From: Paenibacillus cellulosilyticus
GTDB taxonomy: Bacteria > Bacillota > Bacilli > Paenibacillales > Paenibacillaceae
Direction of reading: 5' to 3'
Assembly (NCBI RefSeq): GCF_003182255.1
Contig: NZ_QGTQ01000006.1
Coordinates: 78,227 to 142,226, forward strand
Length of the DNA stretch: 64,000 nucleotides
This document shows, one piece after another, positions 26,970 through 37,900 of this stretch. Both the position numbers and the translations under genes were made by a program. Each line of letters starts with the position of its first letter. The stretch's first letter is position 1. The notes under the pieces were generated by a model that was given only the letters and a program-made list of their open reading frames with translations, ran no database searches and was not told where the DNA came from.

Positions 26970-27916
26970 CTGTACTGGATTCGCGGATCAGCGAACGAAT
27001 AGAGAATGTCGGTAACGAGATTCGAAGCCATGACAACAATCGCCGCAGCGAGATTAAGCGCCATCAAGGTCGGATAATCGCGCGATAGAATCGATTGCAT
27101 CGTCAGCTGACCGATACCCGGCCACTGGAAGATTTGCTCGACAAGAATGCTTCCTCCCAGCAGAACCGGAATTTCGGTTCCGATTACGGTGAGAATCGGC
27201 AGCAGTGCGTTCCGAAGTGCATGCTTGTAGACGACCAGCGATTCCTTCACGCCCTTCGCTCTTGCCGTACGCAGATACTCCTGGCCAAGTACATCCAGCA
27301 TACTCGCGCGTATGTATCGGATCTTCTTCCCGACGATACCAACAGCAAGTACAGATGCTGGCAGAATTAGATGTCTGAGCGTATCGCCAATGCCACCCTC
27401 GCCACCTAATGTGCTCATCCCTCCTGTCGGAAGCCAATGCACCTTCAAGGTGAACAAATAGATCAAGCCTAGGCCAAGAAAGAATGGCGGTATCGATAGA
27501 CCTACGAACGCTAGACCGGTCATCGTATGGTCGAATGCCTTATTGTGTCGTACTGCACTCGCAATACCAAGCGGGATGGCAATTAGCAGCCCTATCAGCA
27601 GTGCCGTGAGCGCAAGCAGCAGCGTCGGCCCAATTCGTTCGCCAATCATGCCTGCAACTGGCGCGTATGAGCTGAAGGAGTACCCAAGCTGTCCATGCAG
27701 CAATCCGCTCAGCCAATGCCAATATTGAACGATGAAGGAGCTGTTGAGGCCTAACATCTCTTTCTTCGCATCCAGCAGTTCAGGGGGGGTATTCGGGTCA
27801 ATCAGCATATCCACGGGATTACCAGGCGCGAGCTTCATAATGATAAAGCTGATAACTGTAATGCCTAACAGCACCGGAATCGAGATGAGCAGTCTCCGAG
27901 TTATGTAGGGCAGCAT
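26966..27916 (-). CDS. ABC transporter permease, DppB/OppB type
   Basis: A 316-residue membrane protein with the usual six helices. It has the start MLPYITRRLLISIPVLLGITV, PGNPVDML, and the EAA loop YLRTARAKGVKESLVVYKHALRNALLPILT. It pairs with the DppC-type subunit to form the channel. It lies about 36 bases after the second ATPase gene. Confidence 0.94.
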   Translation of the reverse strand: MLPYITRRLLISIPVLLGITVISFIIMKLAPGNPVDMLIDPNTPPELLDAKKEMLGLNSSFIVQYWHWLSGLLHGQLGYSFSSYAPVAGMIGERIGPTLLLALTALLIGLLIAIPLGIASAVRHNKAFDHTMTGLAFVGLSIPPFFLGLGLIYLFTLKVHWLPTGGMSTLGGEGGIGDTLRHLILPASVLAVGIVGKKIRYIRASMLDVLGQEYLRTARAKGVKESLVVYKHALRNALLPILTVIGTEIPVLLGGSILVEQIFQWPGIGQLTMQSILSRDYPTLMALNLAAAIVVMASNLVTDILYSFADPRIQYR

Positions 27917-27952
27917 GTGCTTACGCAGTCCTCCTTTCCTATCGCCCCATCC

Positions 27953-28966
27953 TTACCAGAGCGGATAATGGCAAGCTGCAGCGTGCAAACTTCCGTCAAG
28001 CCGCGGCTCCTCCTCTTGACACTTTGCCTGTGCGTAGGGACATCGTGTATGGAAGCGACAGCCCTTAGGCGGATCTGCCGGATTCGGCGCTTCACCCTCG
28101 AGCACGACCTTCTCGCGCTGTCGCAAACGTGGATGAGAGACGGGGTTCGCTTCCAGCAGCAGCTTCGTGTACGGATGCCTTGGTGAGTCGAATAGACTGT
28201 TCTTATCGCCTAGCTCGACGATTTGGCCAAGGTACATAACCGCAATGCGCGTGCTGATGTACTTAACCGCGCCAAGTCCATGTGCAATGAACAGATACGT
28301 TAAGCCGAGCTCCTTCTGAAGATCCTGCAGCAGGTTTAGAATCTGCGCTTGTATCGACACATCGAGCGCGGAGACGGGCTCGTCGCACACGATGAGCTTC
28401 GGCTGGACCGAAAGCGCACGCGCGATACCGATGCGCTGCCGTTGTCCGCCCGAGAATTCGTGCGGGAACCTTTCCTTGCTCGCTCGAGGTAAGCCAACTA
28501 AATCCAGTAAATGATCAACCTCCATAGCAGTACCTCTACTGTCGGACAGCTTATGTGCTCGGAGCGGCTCTGCAAGCAGCTCTCCTATCCGCTGCCGAGG
28601 ATTCAAGGAAGCATACGGGTCCTGAAAAATCAGTTGCATTTGGGTTCGCAGCGGCTTCATCCGCCGGTCTGAATAATGTGTAATTTCCTCTTCATTGAAC
28701 CAAATCCGGCCTTCATGAACATCTTCTAGACGAAGAATAGTGCGGCCAATCGACGACTTGCCACATCCCGATTCCCCAACTAAACCAAGTGTTTCACCCG
28801 GGTATATATTTAACGTTACCCCATCTACGGCTCTGACATAGCCGTCTGTTCGACTGAACACACCTTTGCGGATCGGATAATACGTTCTTACGTTGTCCAA
28901 CCGTGCAATCGGCAAGGCAGAACGAGCTGCTAGTGCATCCTCATGGATTACAGTATTGGTCGTCAT
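27953..28966 (-). CDS. ABC transporter ATPase, DppF/OppF type
   Basis: A 337-residue ATPase. Walker [13 protein letters not shown], signature [15 protein letters not shown], Walker [14 protein letters not shown], and the C-terminal oligopeptide-type region with cysteines in [16 protein letters not shown], which in relatives binds an iron-sulfur cluster. It overlaps the preceding ATPase gene by four bases. Confidence 0.94.
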   Translation of the reverse strand: MTTNTVIHEDALAARSALPIARLDNVRTYYPIRKGVFSRTDGYVRAVDGVTLNIYPGETLGLVGESGCGKSSIGRTILRLEDVHEGRIWFNEEEITHYSDRRMKPLRTQMQLIFQDPYASLNPRQRIGELLAEPLRAHKLSDSRGTAMEVDHLLDLVGLPRASKERFPHEFSGGQRQRIGIARALSVQPKLIVCDEPVSALDVSIQAQILNLLQDLQKELGLTYLFIAHGLGAVKYISTRIAVMYLGQIVELGDKNSLFDSPRHPYTKLLLEANPVSHPRLRQREKVVLEGEAPNPADPPKGCRFHTRCPYAQAKCQEEEPRLDGSLHAAACHYPLW

Positions 28967-29988
28967 AGTGCCTGGCCTCCTGATGTCGCGTAAGGTTCAC
29001 TGCTGGTCGGCAGCGACGCGAGCCAACAACGAACAAGCCGGTTGTCGCCTGCAGTGACAAGCGGGGGCGAACTTTGCTTGCAGATGTCCTGCGAGTAGGC
29101 GCAGCGCGGATGGAACCGGCAGCCCTGCGGAAGACGATTCAGCGCAGGGACCGTGCCTGGAATGGATTCAAGCCGCTCATCGTTCACCCCTGTTCTAGTT
29201 TGAAGCGAAGGCATTGCATGTATTAATCCTTGTGTATAGGGGTGCAGAGGCCGATCGAACAACGATCCGGCATCGGCCTGCTCCACGATTTGACCAGCAT
29301 ACATTACGACAACCGTATCCGCCATCTCCGCGACCACACCGAGATCATGAGTAATGAGCAAAATTGTCGTTCCGCTTCCTTCCTGCAGTCCCTTCAGCAG
29401 CTGCAAGATTTGTGCCTGAACGGTCACATCCAATGCGGTTGTTGGCTCATCCGCGATTAAAAGTTGAGGCTTGCTTGCAATCGCCATTGCGATGACGGCA
29501 CGCTGGCGCATACCTCCCGACAACGTATGCGGGTAGTCACGCATAACAGACTCCGGCCTTGGTATGCCCACCTGCCGAAGCAGATCAATCGCATATTCCG
29601 TTGCCTCTCTGCCCTTTCGCTTCGAATGCAGCGTAATCGCTTCACGCAGTTGATGACCAACTGTGAACACCGGATTCAGAGCTGTCATCGGCTCTTGAAA
29701 AATGATCGCGATGTCCCTACCGCGAATAAGCCGCAGCTCCTTCTCGGATTTATTCAGCAGATTATCGCCCTTGAATCGGATTTCGCCCTGCTGAATAATA
29801 CCGTTTTCGCCTAGCAGACGCAGAATGGATTGTGACGCTACGCTCTTGCCGCTGCCCGATTCTCCAACGATGCAGATCGTCTCTCCTTCCTTTGCTGTCA
29901 GAGACAAGCTCTCCACGACGGTGACTTCTCCATTGTCCGTGTTGAACCCGACGGATAGCTGATCGATCGCAAGCAGCGGCACCATCAT
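28963..29988 (-). CDS. ABC transporter ATPase, DppD/OppD type
   Basis: A 341-residue ATPase. Walker A GESGSGKSVASQS, signature LSGGMRQRAVIAMAI, Walker B QLLIADEPTTALDVT, and the same C-terminal cysteine motif as its partner (GCRFHPRCAYSQDICKQ). It overlaps the M20 hydrolase stop by four bases. With DppF-type, two permeases and the lipoprotein it completes one ABC importer. Confidence 0.94.
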   Translation of the reverse strand: MMVPLLAIDQLSVGFNTDNGEVTVVESLSLTAKEGETICIVGESGSGKSVASQSILRLLGENGIIQQGEIRFKGDNLLNKSEKELRLIRGRDIAIIFQEPMTALNPVFTVGHQLREAITLHSKRKGREATEYAIDLLRQVGIPRPESVMRDYPHTLSGGMRQRAVIAMAIASKPQLLIADEPTTALDVTVQAQILQLLKGLQEGSGTTILLITHDLGVVAEMADTVVVMYAGQIVEQADAGSLFDRPLHPYTQGLIHAMPSLQTRTGVNDERLESIPGTVPALNRLPQGCRFHPRCAYSQDICKQSSPPLVTAGDNRLVRCWLASLPTSSEPYATSGGQAL

Positions 29989-31415
29989 CGACTGACCTCA
30001 ACTCGGTCCGATCGGGAGATCGGCGGCTGTACGTGCGACGGAATAGCGGGCACATAGGCACGCTGGTGCGTCGCTTGACGGAATTCTTCTTTCGCACGTG
30101 ATAACGTCTCTTCATTCGTGAACAGGTCATAAGCAGCAAGAGCGATCAGCTTGGCGGCGTACTGCATTCCTTTTCGTCCAATCGATGAGCCGAACGATGC
30201 CGTCGCCTGCCAAGTATGAACCTGTACACCAACTGGTGCGCAGGTTGTCGTTACCGTTCCTACCGGCGTAATCCATGACACATCCCCTAAATCGGTTGAG
30301 CCGCCAAGCGTAACGCCTACTGGCTTCCATCGCGCAAACCCGGTTGGAAGCGGTCCTTCTTCTCCGAGCCCCAATCGCTCCAGCTGCTGCTGGGCTTGCC
30401 GCAATGCCGCAGGATCCAAGCTGTCCGTTAGCGTATTTGCCCATGTGCGCTCTTCTTCTGTAAAAGCGAGTGGTCCCGCTTCATCCCACTGCTGCACAAG
30501 CAGATCATTCAGCGTCTCATTCGGCTTGAAATCATAGGCGCCAGCCTTAATCTCCCACGTGACAGTCGTCTCTGTCATTAACGCCGCGCCGCGTGCAATA
30601 TTGAGCAGCCGCTCGAGCAGGCCATCCACGTGCTCGCGGTTCGCCCCCCGCAGAAAGTACCATACGCTTGCTTGGTCAGGTACGATATTCGGTACGATAC
30701 CGCCATTCGTAATGGTGTAATGAATACGGGAGCCGTCAGGAACATGCTCTCGCAAGTAATTGGCACCTACATTCATAAGCTCCACTGCATCCAGTGCGCT
30801 TCTGCCTAGATGCGGAGCGGCTCCGGCATGTGCGGTGCGCCCGTGAAAATGGAACTCAACCGATGTTAGCGCCGATGTGCCGGCAGATACGGCTAAGTTG
30901 GAGGAGCCTGGATGCCAAGTCAATGCGGCATCCAAATCATCGAATACACCTTCGCGAGCCATGAACGTCTTGCCTGACAGCACCTCCTCGGCTGGGCACC
31001 CGTAATAACGAACTGTACCAGGCAGCCCTTCGGTTAGCAGCCGGTCAGCAATCGCTATCGCGGCCTCTACGCCTGCTGTTCCGAGCAGATTATGACCGCA
31101 GCCATGTCCTGCTCCATTGTGTACGATTGGTTCGGGCGAGGCGCTTACACGCTGGGATAACCCTGGTAAGGCATCGTATTCACCAATGATTCCGATAACT
31201 GGCGTTCCGCTGCCGTATTCCGCAATGAACGCAGTTGGCATACCGCCTACCTCCCCGGTGATGCGGAACCCTGCATGCTGCAGCACGCCGATTTGCGATT
31301 CTGTCGCGAATCGCTCCTCATATGCAAGCTCTGGTTGTGCCCAGATTTGATCGGCCAAATCGTCGAAGCTTGTTTGATTGCGTTCAATCCATTCTACGAT
31401 ATGCTTCTTGCTCAT
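29985..31415 (-). CDS. M20 family amidohydrolase, AbgB-like
   Basis: A 476-residue zinc-dependent amide hydrolase. Family motifs: IGIIGEYDALPGLSQ, GAGHGCGHNLLG (the metal-binding Cys/His cluster), the YGCPAEE active-site acid, and a dimerisation domain (HFHGRTAHAGAAP). Closest in character to AbgB, subunit of p-aminobenzoyl-glutamate hydrolase, and to indole-acetyl-amino-acid hydrolases. First gene of the ABC transporter unit, so the importer probably brings in an N-acyl or peptide-like amide that this enzyme cuts in the cytoplasm. Confidence 0.92.
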   Translation of the reverse strand: MSKKHIVEWIERNQTSFDDLADQIWAQPELAYEERFATESQIGVLQHAGFRITGEVGGMPTAFIAEYGSGTPVIGIIGEYDALPGLSQRVSASPEPIVHNGAGHGCGHNLLGTAGVEAAIAIADRLLTEGLPGTVRYYGCPAEEVLSGKTFMAREGVFDDLDAALTWHPGSSNLAVSAGTSALTSVEFHFHGRTAHAGAAPHLGRSALDAVELMNVGANYLREHVPDGSRIHYTITNGGIVPNIVPDQASVWYFLRGANREHVDGLLERLLNIARGAALMTETTVTWEIKAGAYDFKPNETLNDLLVQQWDEAGPLAFTEEERTWANTLTDSLDPAALRQAQQQLERLGLGEEGPLPTGFARWKPVGVTLGGSTDLGDVSWITPVGTVTTTCAPVGVQVHTWQATASFGSSIGRKGMQYAAKLIALAAYDLFTNEETLSRAKEEFRQATHQRAYVPAIPSHVQPPISRSDRVEVSR

Positions 31416-31493
31416 GACCAGCCTCCTGTACTAAGCGTCCATCTCTGCAATTTCTTTAATTCGCATAAGGATAGTCGACTTTAAGTTGAACAT

Positions 31494-31523
31494 AATCTAT
31501 CATCGCACCTCTCATTTAGTCAA
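31494..31523 (-). promoter_or_regulatory. Promoter of the M20/ABC operon
   Basis: The minus strand has -35 TTGACT (31518-31523) and -10 TAGATT (31494-31499), 18 bases apart. The 5' leader to the M20 ATG is about 75 bases. Confidence 0.5.
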
Positions 31524-31532
31524 TAAATCCCA

Positions 31533-31570
31533 GTATAGGATTATTTGATATGTCGATATAGGAATTCAAT
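31533..31570. promoter_or_regulatory. Repeated ATAGGA(A)TT boxes upstream of the operon promoter
   Basis: The plus strand has GTATAGGATT and ATATAGGAATT, about 20 bases apart, ten or more bases upstream of the -35. AATCC-TATACT-GGGATT is also an inverted repeat. The placement suits an activator. The sequence has a passing likeness to sites of sulfur regulators such as CymR; I cannot prove this. Confidence 0.35.
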
Positions 31571-31572
31571 CG

Positions 31573-31761
31573 ATGAGCCCTAAGCCGCGTAAAACGGTCG
31601 ATTCTCGGTTCGATAGAGATGGCTTATCGGCCGTTTACAATATTCAATGTGAACTAGAAGACAGGCTCCTTACGATTTTGCATGAACCCATTTTCGAAAC
31701 GCGCAGTGAAATGAAGACGTCCTTGATCGCATTTTGTATACGAATGGGGCAAAGTGATTAG
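31573..31761 (+). other. Open frame of 62 codons in the intergenic region, coding not supported
   Basis: The frame begins MSPKPRKTVDSRFDRDG and ends before a hairpin. It has no clear ribosome site and no recognisable family. The 31416-31959 gap otherwise holds the M20 promoter, the repeats above and the hairpin at 31788-31839. Confidence 0.2.
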
Positions 31762-31787
31762 GTCTCCCGCCATCGTCTATAATCGTG

Positions 31788-31839
31788 GAAGAGGCTGTAC
31801 CCGCAAGGTCTTATCGACCTGCTTGGGTTCAGCCTCTTC
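31788..31839 (+). other. Long hairpin upstream of the DUF11 gene
   Basis: GAAGAGGCTG pairs with CAGCCTCTTC; ACCC/GGGT and GGTC/GACC extend the stem to a TTATC loop. There is only a weak TTATAT tail on the plus strand and no T-run on the minus strand. It may be a terminator, or an RNA structure in a transcript entering the DUF11 gene. Confidence 0.55.
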
Positions 31840-31959
31840 TTATATCGTAGCAAATAAATTGATAACACCGCTCATAAGATGAAACGGTAGATAACCATAC
31901 CATCAATTGCTGTGTCTGCCTTCATGGACAGATTCATGCCCATCTAGGGGTGAGGCCAT

Positions 31960-34900
31960 ATGCCGCTTATTACACGAGCAACATTCAATGCAACCGGCGC
32001 AATTACGTTTACGGGCAACACACTCGGTCTGAGTCGTTCGGGAACAGCTGGCGTGCCGGGCACGGAGGATAGCATAGGAGCATTTATAACTACGAATACA
32101 TCTTCTGTGTACGGGACTTATCCTGCTGGAACGACAAGCGCATACGCGAGTAATAGCTCCGCTGCTATTCTGACGCTTCCAACGGGCAGCACGATCCTCT
32201 ATGCGGAATTGATCTGGGGCGGCTCCTACATTAACGGAAGCGTGGACCTAAGTGCCTTCATCAACAATGCGGTTACGTTCATCACGCCAGCAGGAACTTT
32301 CAGCGTATCGCCGGACTCAGCCACGAGTAACCAAGTGAATCTAGGCAACGGTGCATTCGCCTATACGCGATCACAAAATGTTACCTCTCTCATTACGCAG
32401 GGTGGTGCCGGTACGTATTCGACGGGCAACGTCGTTGGTACGATTGTCATTACAGGCGATTCGACGGCGAACCATGCGGGATGGACACTAGGTGTCATTT
32501 ATAACAATCCAAGCCTGCCCTTCCGTAACATGTCGCTTCGTGCAGGTGCAGTACTTGTGCAAGCATCCTCGGATCCGGTGTCGACTACCATTACCGGATT
32601 CGCGACGCCGATTTCAGGTACGCTTGGTGGCCGGGCGCTGTTCAGCGCCCAAGAAGGTGATGCGAATCGCACAGGTGATCAGGCACAGTTCGGTCCAACG
32701 TCCGGCACAGCTGTCGCGCTGTCCGGTCCCAACAACTTTGCGAACAACTTCTTCGCATCGCAAATTAATAACGACGCTGGCAACCTGAACACTACCGGAA
32801 CCTTCGGTACTCGAAACCAAACAAATGGTGCACCTGGCTCGAACATCATTGGCGGCCGGCAGGGCTGGGACATTACGAACGTTGATGTATCCGCCCGTCT
32901 CGTCAACAATCAGTCATCTGCCGTACTCATTCTGACGACATCCGGCGATGCATATGTCGTCAACGCGAATGCCATTCAGATCAATATCAATTCGCCAACC
33001 ATTAATGTGACCAAAAGCGCGAATGTTACGGGTGCAGTCGTTGGCGATACGATTACGTATACCGTCACGGTTAGTAACACCGGAACAGCGAATGCTGCGA
33101 GTGTCGTCCTGACGGATGCGCTTCCCAGCGGTTTAACATTCGTCACCGGTAGCGTGGTCGTAGCTGGTGTCTCCAGACCCACTTACAGCATTACCGCCGG
33201 CGCTCCGTTAGGTCAGCTCAATCTCAGCAGCTCAATCGTCGTCACTTACCAGGCAAAGGTCGCTTCTATACCTAGCGGCTTCGTACTGCCCAACACAGCG
33301 AATGCAGCCTTTACTTTCCAAAGCGTTGCTGGAGGGAATACGATTACAGGTGTCATTCCGTCCAATACAGTCAGCACACCGGTATATGCACCAATTATCG
33401 GCATTACGAAGAGTTCGAATCGTACGACCGCTACGGTCGGGAGTACCGTTACATACACGCTGCTGGTCTCGAATACAGGCAGTATCGCGGCAGCCGTGAC
33501 GCTGACTGATAATATACCGACTGGAAGCACCTTCATCTCCGGGACATTCCGTGTCAATGGCAATGTCATTGCAGGTGCCAATCCGGCTGTTGGCGTTGCA
33601 ATAGGTTCCGTTGCTGTTAACGCAACTTCAACCGTTACTTTTGATGTACAGGTAAATTCACTCCCCACACCACCACAGTTCGTCGATCAAGGGACCGCGA
33701 CTTATACGTATTCGCCGCCAGATGGACGTACGTTATCTGGCATTGCCGCTTCGAATACGCTAACGCTGCCAGTATCGCTGCCGAACGTTACTGCTACGAA
33801 ATCTGTAAGTGTAACCGATGCAGCCGTTGGCGAGACGCTGACGTATACGACGGTCATTACGAACAATGGGACAGAAGCAGTCACTAATGTAACCTTGACT
33901 GATATTTTGCCTAACGGATCAACGTTCGCAACAGGCAGCGTCACGATAGGCGGAACCCCCCATTCAACTGCGAATCCCGCTACAGGCATCAGCATAGGAA
34001 CGATTGCTGTTGGTGGTTCGATCCCCGTCACCCTGCAAGCACAGGTAACTTCACTGCCTGCGAGTGCGCAGCTGATCAACCAATCCAAGGTTTCCTATTC
34101 TGTCGGTACATTCACGGGTACAACCGCTTCGAACAATACAACAACGCCTGTCTATCAGCCGGTCATTGCGCTAACCAAGTCCGCGAATACTTCAGCTGCA
34201 ACTGTCGGTGACACGATCACCTATACAATTGCAGCTCGCAACACCGGCAACATTGCCGCAGTCGTCACATTAACCGATAATATCCCTTCTGGATCAAGCT
34301 TCATCCCGGGATCCGTCACGATTAATGGCGTTGCAAGTACTTCTTCATCGCCGATGACCGGAATCGCAATCGGAAGTCTAGCGCCAACTGCACAAACAAC
34401 CGTTACGTTCCAGACGCTGCTAAACACGCTGCCTTCACCACCAACTCTGGTCGATTTAGCCCAATCCAGCTACACCTACACACTCCCAAGCGGCAGAGGT
34501 TTGATCGGCGGAAGCTCCTCTAATACCGTGACGATTACGGCATCCAACCCGAATGTCACGATTACGAAGAGCGTCAATGCTACTGCAGCAGCTGTACAGG
34601 ATGTGCTGACATATACGCTGCTCGTCACAAATAATGGGATCTCACCGGTTACTAATGTCGTTCTGTCTGACCCTGTGCCTGCTGGTGCAGCTTTCGTCAC
34701 GGGCAGTGTTGTCGTGAACGAGTCATCTTCTCCGCAAGCGAATCCGAATGCTGGGATTAATCTAGGAACGATTAACGCTTCAACAACAATCCCGGTTTCC
34801 TTCCAGATTCGGGTAACGTCCCTGCCCGCTTCTGGTTCTCTTAGCAATGCAGCTAGCGTAGGGTTTACGTCAGGCGCCTTCAACAGTACATCCATCTCGA

Positions 34901-37900
34901 ATACGGTCGTTACCTCTGTATCCGAAGCCGTTGTTTCCGTTGCAAAGAGTGCAAGTACAACGAATGCAACCGTTGGCGATACGTTCTCCTATTCCTTCAC
35001 CCTAACGAATACAGGAAATACAGCTGCTACTATCACATTGACAGATCAGGTGCCGGCTGGTGCTTCTTTCGTCGACAACAGCGTATTGATCAATGGTACG
35101 CCAACACCGGGTGTCAGTCCTGTAACCGGTATTCCAGTTGGAGTTCTAGCTGCGGGAGCATCTGCAACTGTCGGTTATGTCGTTAATATCGTCTCGTTCC
35201 CGGCGAGCAGACAGCTCGTGAATCAGGCAACTGCTGCATACAATTTCGCCCTGTCGAATGGTAGAGTCGTTAATCGTTCAGCCAGTTCGAATCCCGTAAC
35301 CGTCAACGTTGCCCTGCCGAATGTTGCTCTTGTCAAAAGCGTCGGCCAGATCGACGCTGTTGTCGGAGATACGCTCCTCTTTACTTCCGTACTTACCAAC
35401 AACGGTATTGCCAATGTCAACAATATCGTGCTGCGCGATCCGCTTCAGAGCAATGCTGTATTCGTACCTGGCAGCGTGAAAGTGCAAGGCGTAACACGGC
35501 CGGACGCCTCTCCGGATTCCGGCATATCACTCGGTACCTTGGCACCAGGCGCTTCGGTTACCGTTACATTCGAGGTGACGATTACGATGGCCATTCCAAC
35601 GCAGATTGTGAACCAATCGACTGCGAGCTTTACATCTGGCAGCTTCTCTGCTACGTCCGCATCCAACACGACGACTACACCTGTAACGCAGCCTCAGATA
35701 GCAGTGGTCAAAAGTGCAAGCACAAGCAATGCCACCTTAGGCGATACCATCGTCTATACGCTGAATGTATCCAACAACGGTAATGTCGCAGCTTCCGTCA
35801 CTGTGACCGATACGATCCCGAATGGTACGACTTTTAACGACAACAGCGTTATTGTGAATGGCTTCCCAATGCCAGGTTTATCGCCTGTCACCGGCATTAA
35901 TATTGGATCGGTAGCGCCTAGTGGCTCAACCACTGTTACCTTCAGCGTAACCGTCGCCTCTTTGCCATCACCACAGGTGCTGTCTAATACAGGATCTGCC
36001 TCCTATACGTTCACTCCGCCGGATGGACGCACGCTGACTGGCTCTGCTACATCGAACACCGTCAGCTTCCCCGTATCCGCACCAAACGTCGGCCTTGCTC
36101 TCGGTACGGCTTCTACCGCTGTCACGATCGGCGATACGATCGTCTACACGGCAGTCGTGTCGAACAGCGGGATCGAGACAATCAACAGCGTCATCTTTAC
36201 GGATCCCGCTCCTGCTGGCTCATCATTTATACCAAACACCGTTACGATTAACGGTTCGCCATCACCAGGCGCGAATCCGACTTCCGGCATTCTGCTTGGC
36301 TCCATTCCAGCGGGCGGATCTGTGACCGTTACATTCAGCAATTCCGTAAACGCAGTGCCAACGCCTGCATCGCTGAACAATACTGCGAGCGTTACATTTA
36401 CATCAGGTGCATTCTCAGGTCTTACTTTCTCCAATACGGTCTCTACCCCTGTCTATCAGCCTGTCGTCGCGGTTGTGAAATCTTCAAGCACGAGCCATGC
36501 ATCTGTTGGCCAAACGATCACCTACACGCTTGCGATAACGAACAGCGGTAACTACGCAGCAACCGTAACCTTAACAGACAATATCCCGGTCGGCACATCC
36601 TTCGTCCCGAACAGCGTATTGCTTGGCAGTACGCCGCTTCCAGGTACAGATCCTGTCACAGGTATTCCTGTGGGATCCGTTGATGCCGGAGCAACGGTCT
36701 ATGTGATGTTCTCCGTCGTCATTGACTCATTGCCGACTCCTCAACAGATATCGAACCAAGGTACAGGCGCCTATTCGTACACGCTTCCGGATGGCCGAAC
36801 CTTTAACCAGTCATCCGTATCGAACACCGTTACTTTTCCTGTATCCGCACCGAATGCAGCAGTGGTCAAAAGCACGCCATCTACCTCAGTATCGATCGGT
36901 GATACGGTAACGTATACGACGACGATTACGAATACCGGGATCGCATCCATTACGAACGTTTTATTCACGGACCCGATTCCGCAAGGCTCCACGTTCGTCA
37001 CGAACTCGCTTACCGTTGATGGTACGCCGCGGGTAGGCGCCAACCCAGCAACCGGCGTCATTATTGGAAACATCACGCCTGGCACGACGATCACTGTCGC
37101 ATTCAATGTAACCGTAACTTCACTGCCAGCTCCGGCACAGCTTAGCAACCAAGCGTCCGTTACTTTTACATCTGGCGCATTCTCAGGTGTTACATTCTCC
37201 AATACGACGACTACATCGGTCTATCAGCCTATTCTTAGCGCGGTGAAAACAGGAAGCACCACGAATGCAACCGTTGGCGATACTGTCACTTATACGGTCG
37301 TTGTCACGAATGCCGGCAACTATGGTGCCGATGTGACGCTGACCGATACGATCCCTGCAGGAACTGCATTCGTAGCGAATAGCGTTATTGTGAACAGTCA
37401 GCCTGTGCCAGGTGTTGATCCATCGACGGGTATCCCTCTTGGTAACGTCACGACTAGCTCGACCGTATCGTTCTCGGTTGTCATCGTATCGCTTCCGGTT
37501 GGTCAGCAATTGAGCAACCAAGCATCAGCTACCTACAGCTACACACTGCCGGATGGTCGTACGCTTGGCGGATCACTCAACTCCAATACGCTCGTCATCC
37601 CAGTATCCGCACCAAATGTTGGTGTTGTGAAGACGTCAAATGTACCGACAGCTGTAGTTGGCGATACGATCTCCTACAATATTGCGGTAACGAACAGTGG
37701 AATCGAGCCGATCAACAACGTCGTAATCGTTGATGCCATTCCAACCGGCTCCACATTCGTAACAAACAGCGTAACGGTAGATGGTGCGCCTCGTCCTGGC
37801 GCTGCTCCGAATGCAGGGGTTGCAATCAATACAATCACGCCAGGTCAGACCGTGAATGTCGCCTTCAATCTAACGGCTTCGAGCTTGCCGACCCCAGCAA

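Noticed and set aside
31573..31761. 62-codon ORF upstream of the DUF11 gene as a real gene
   Set aside because: No clear ribosome site and no family; listed only as an unsupported frame.
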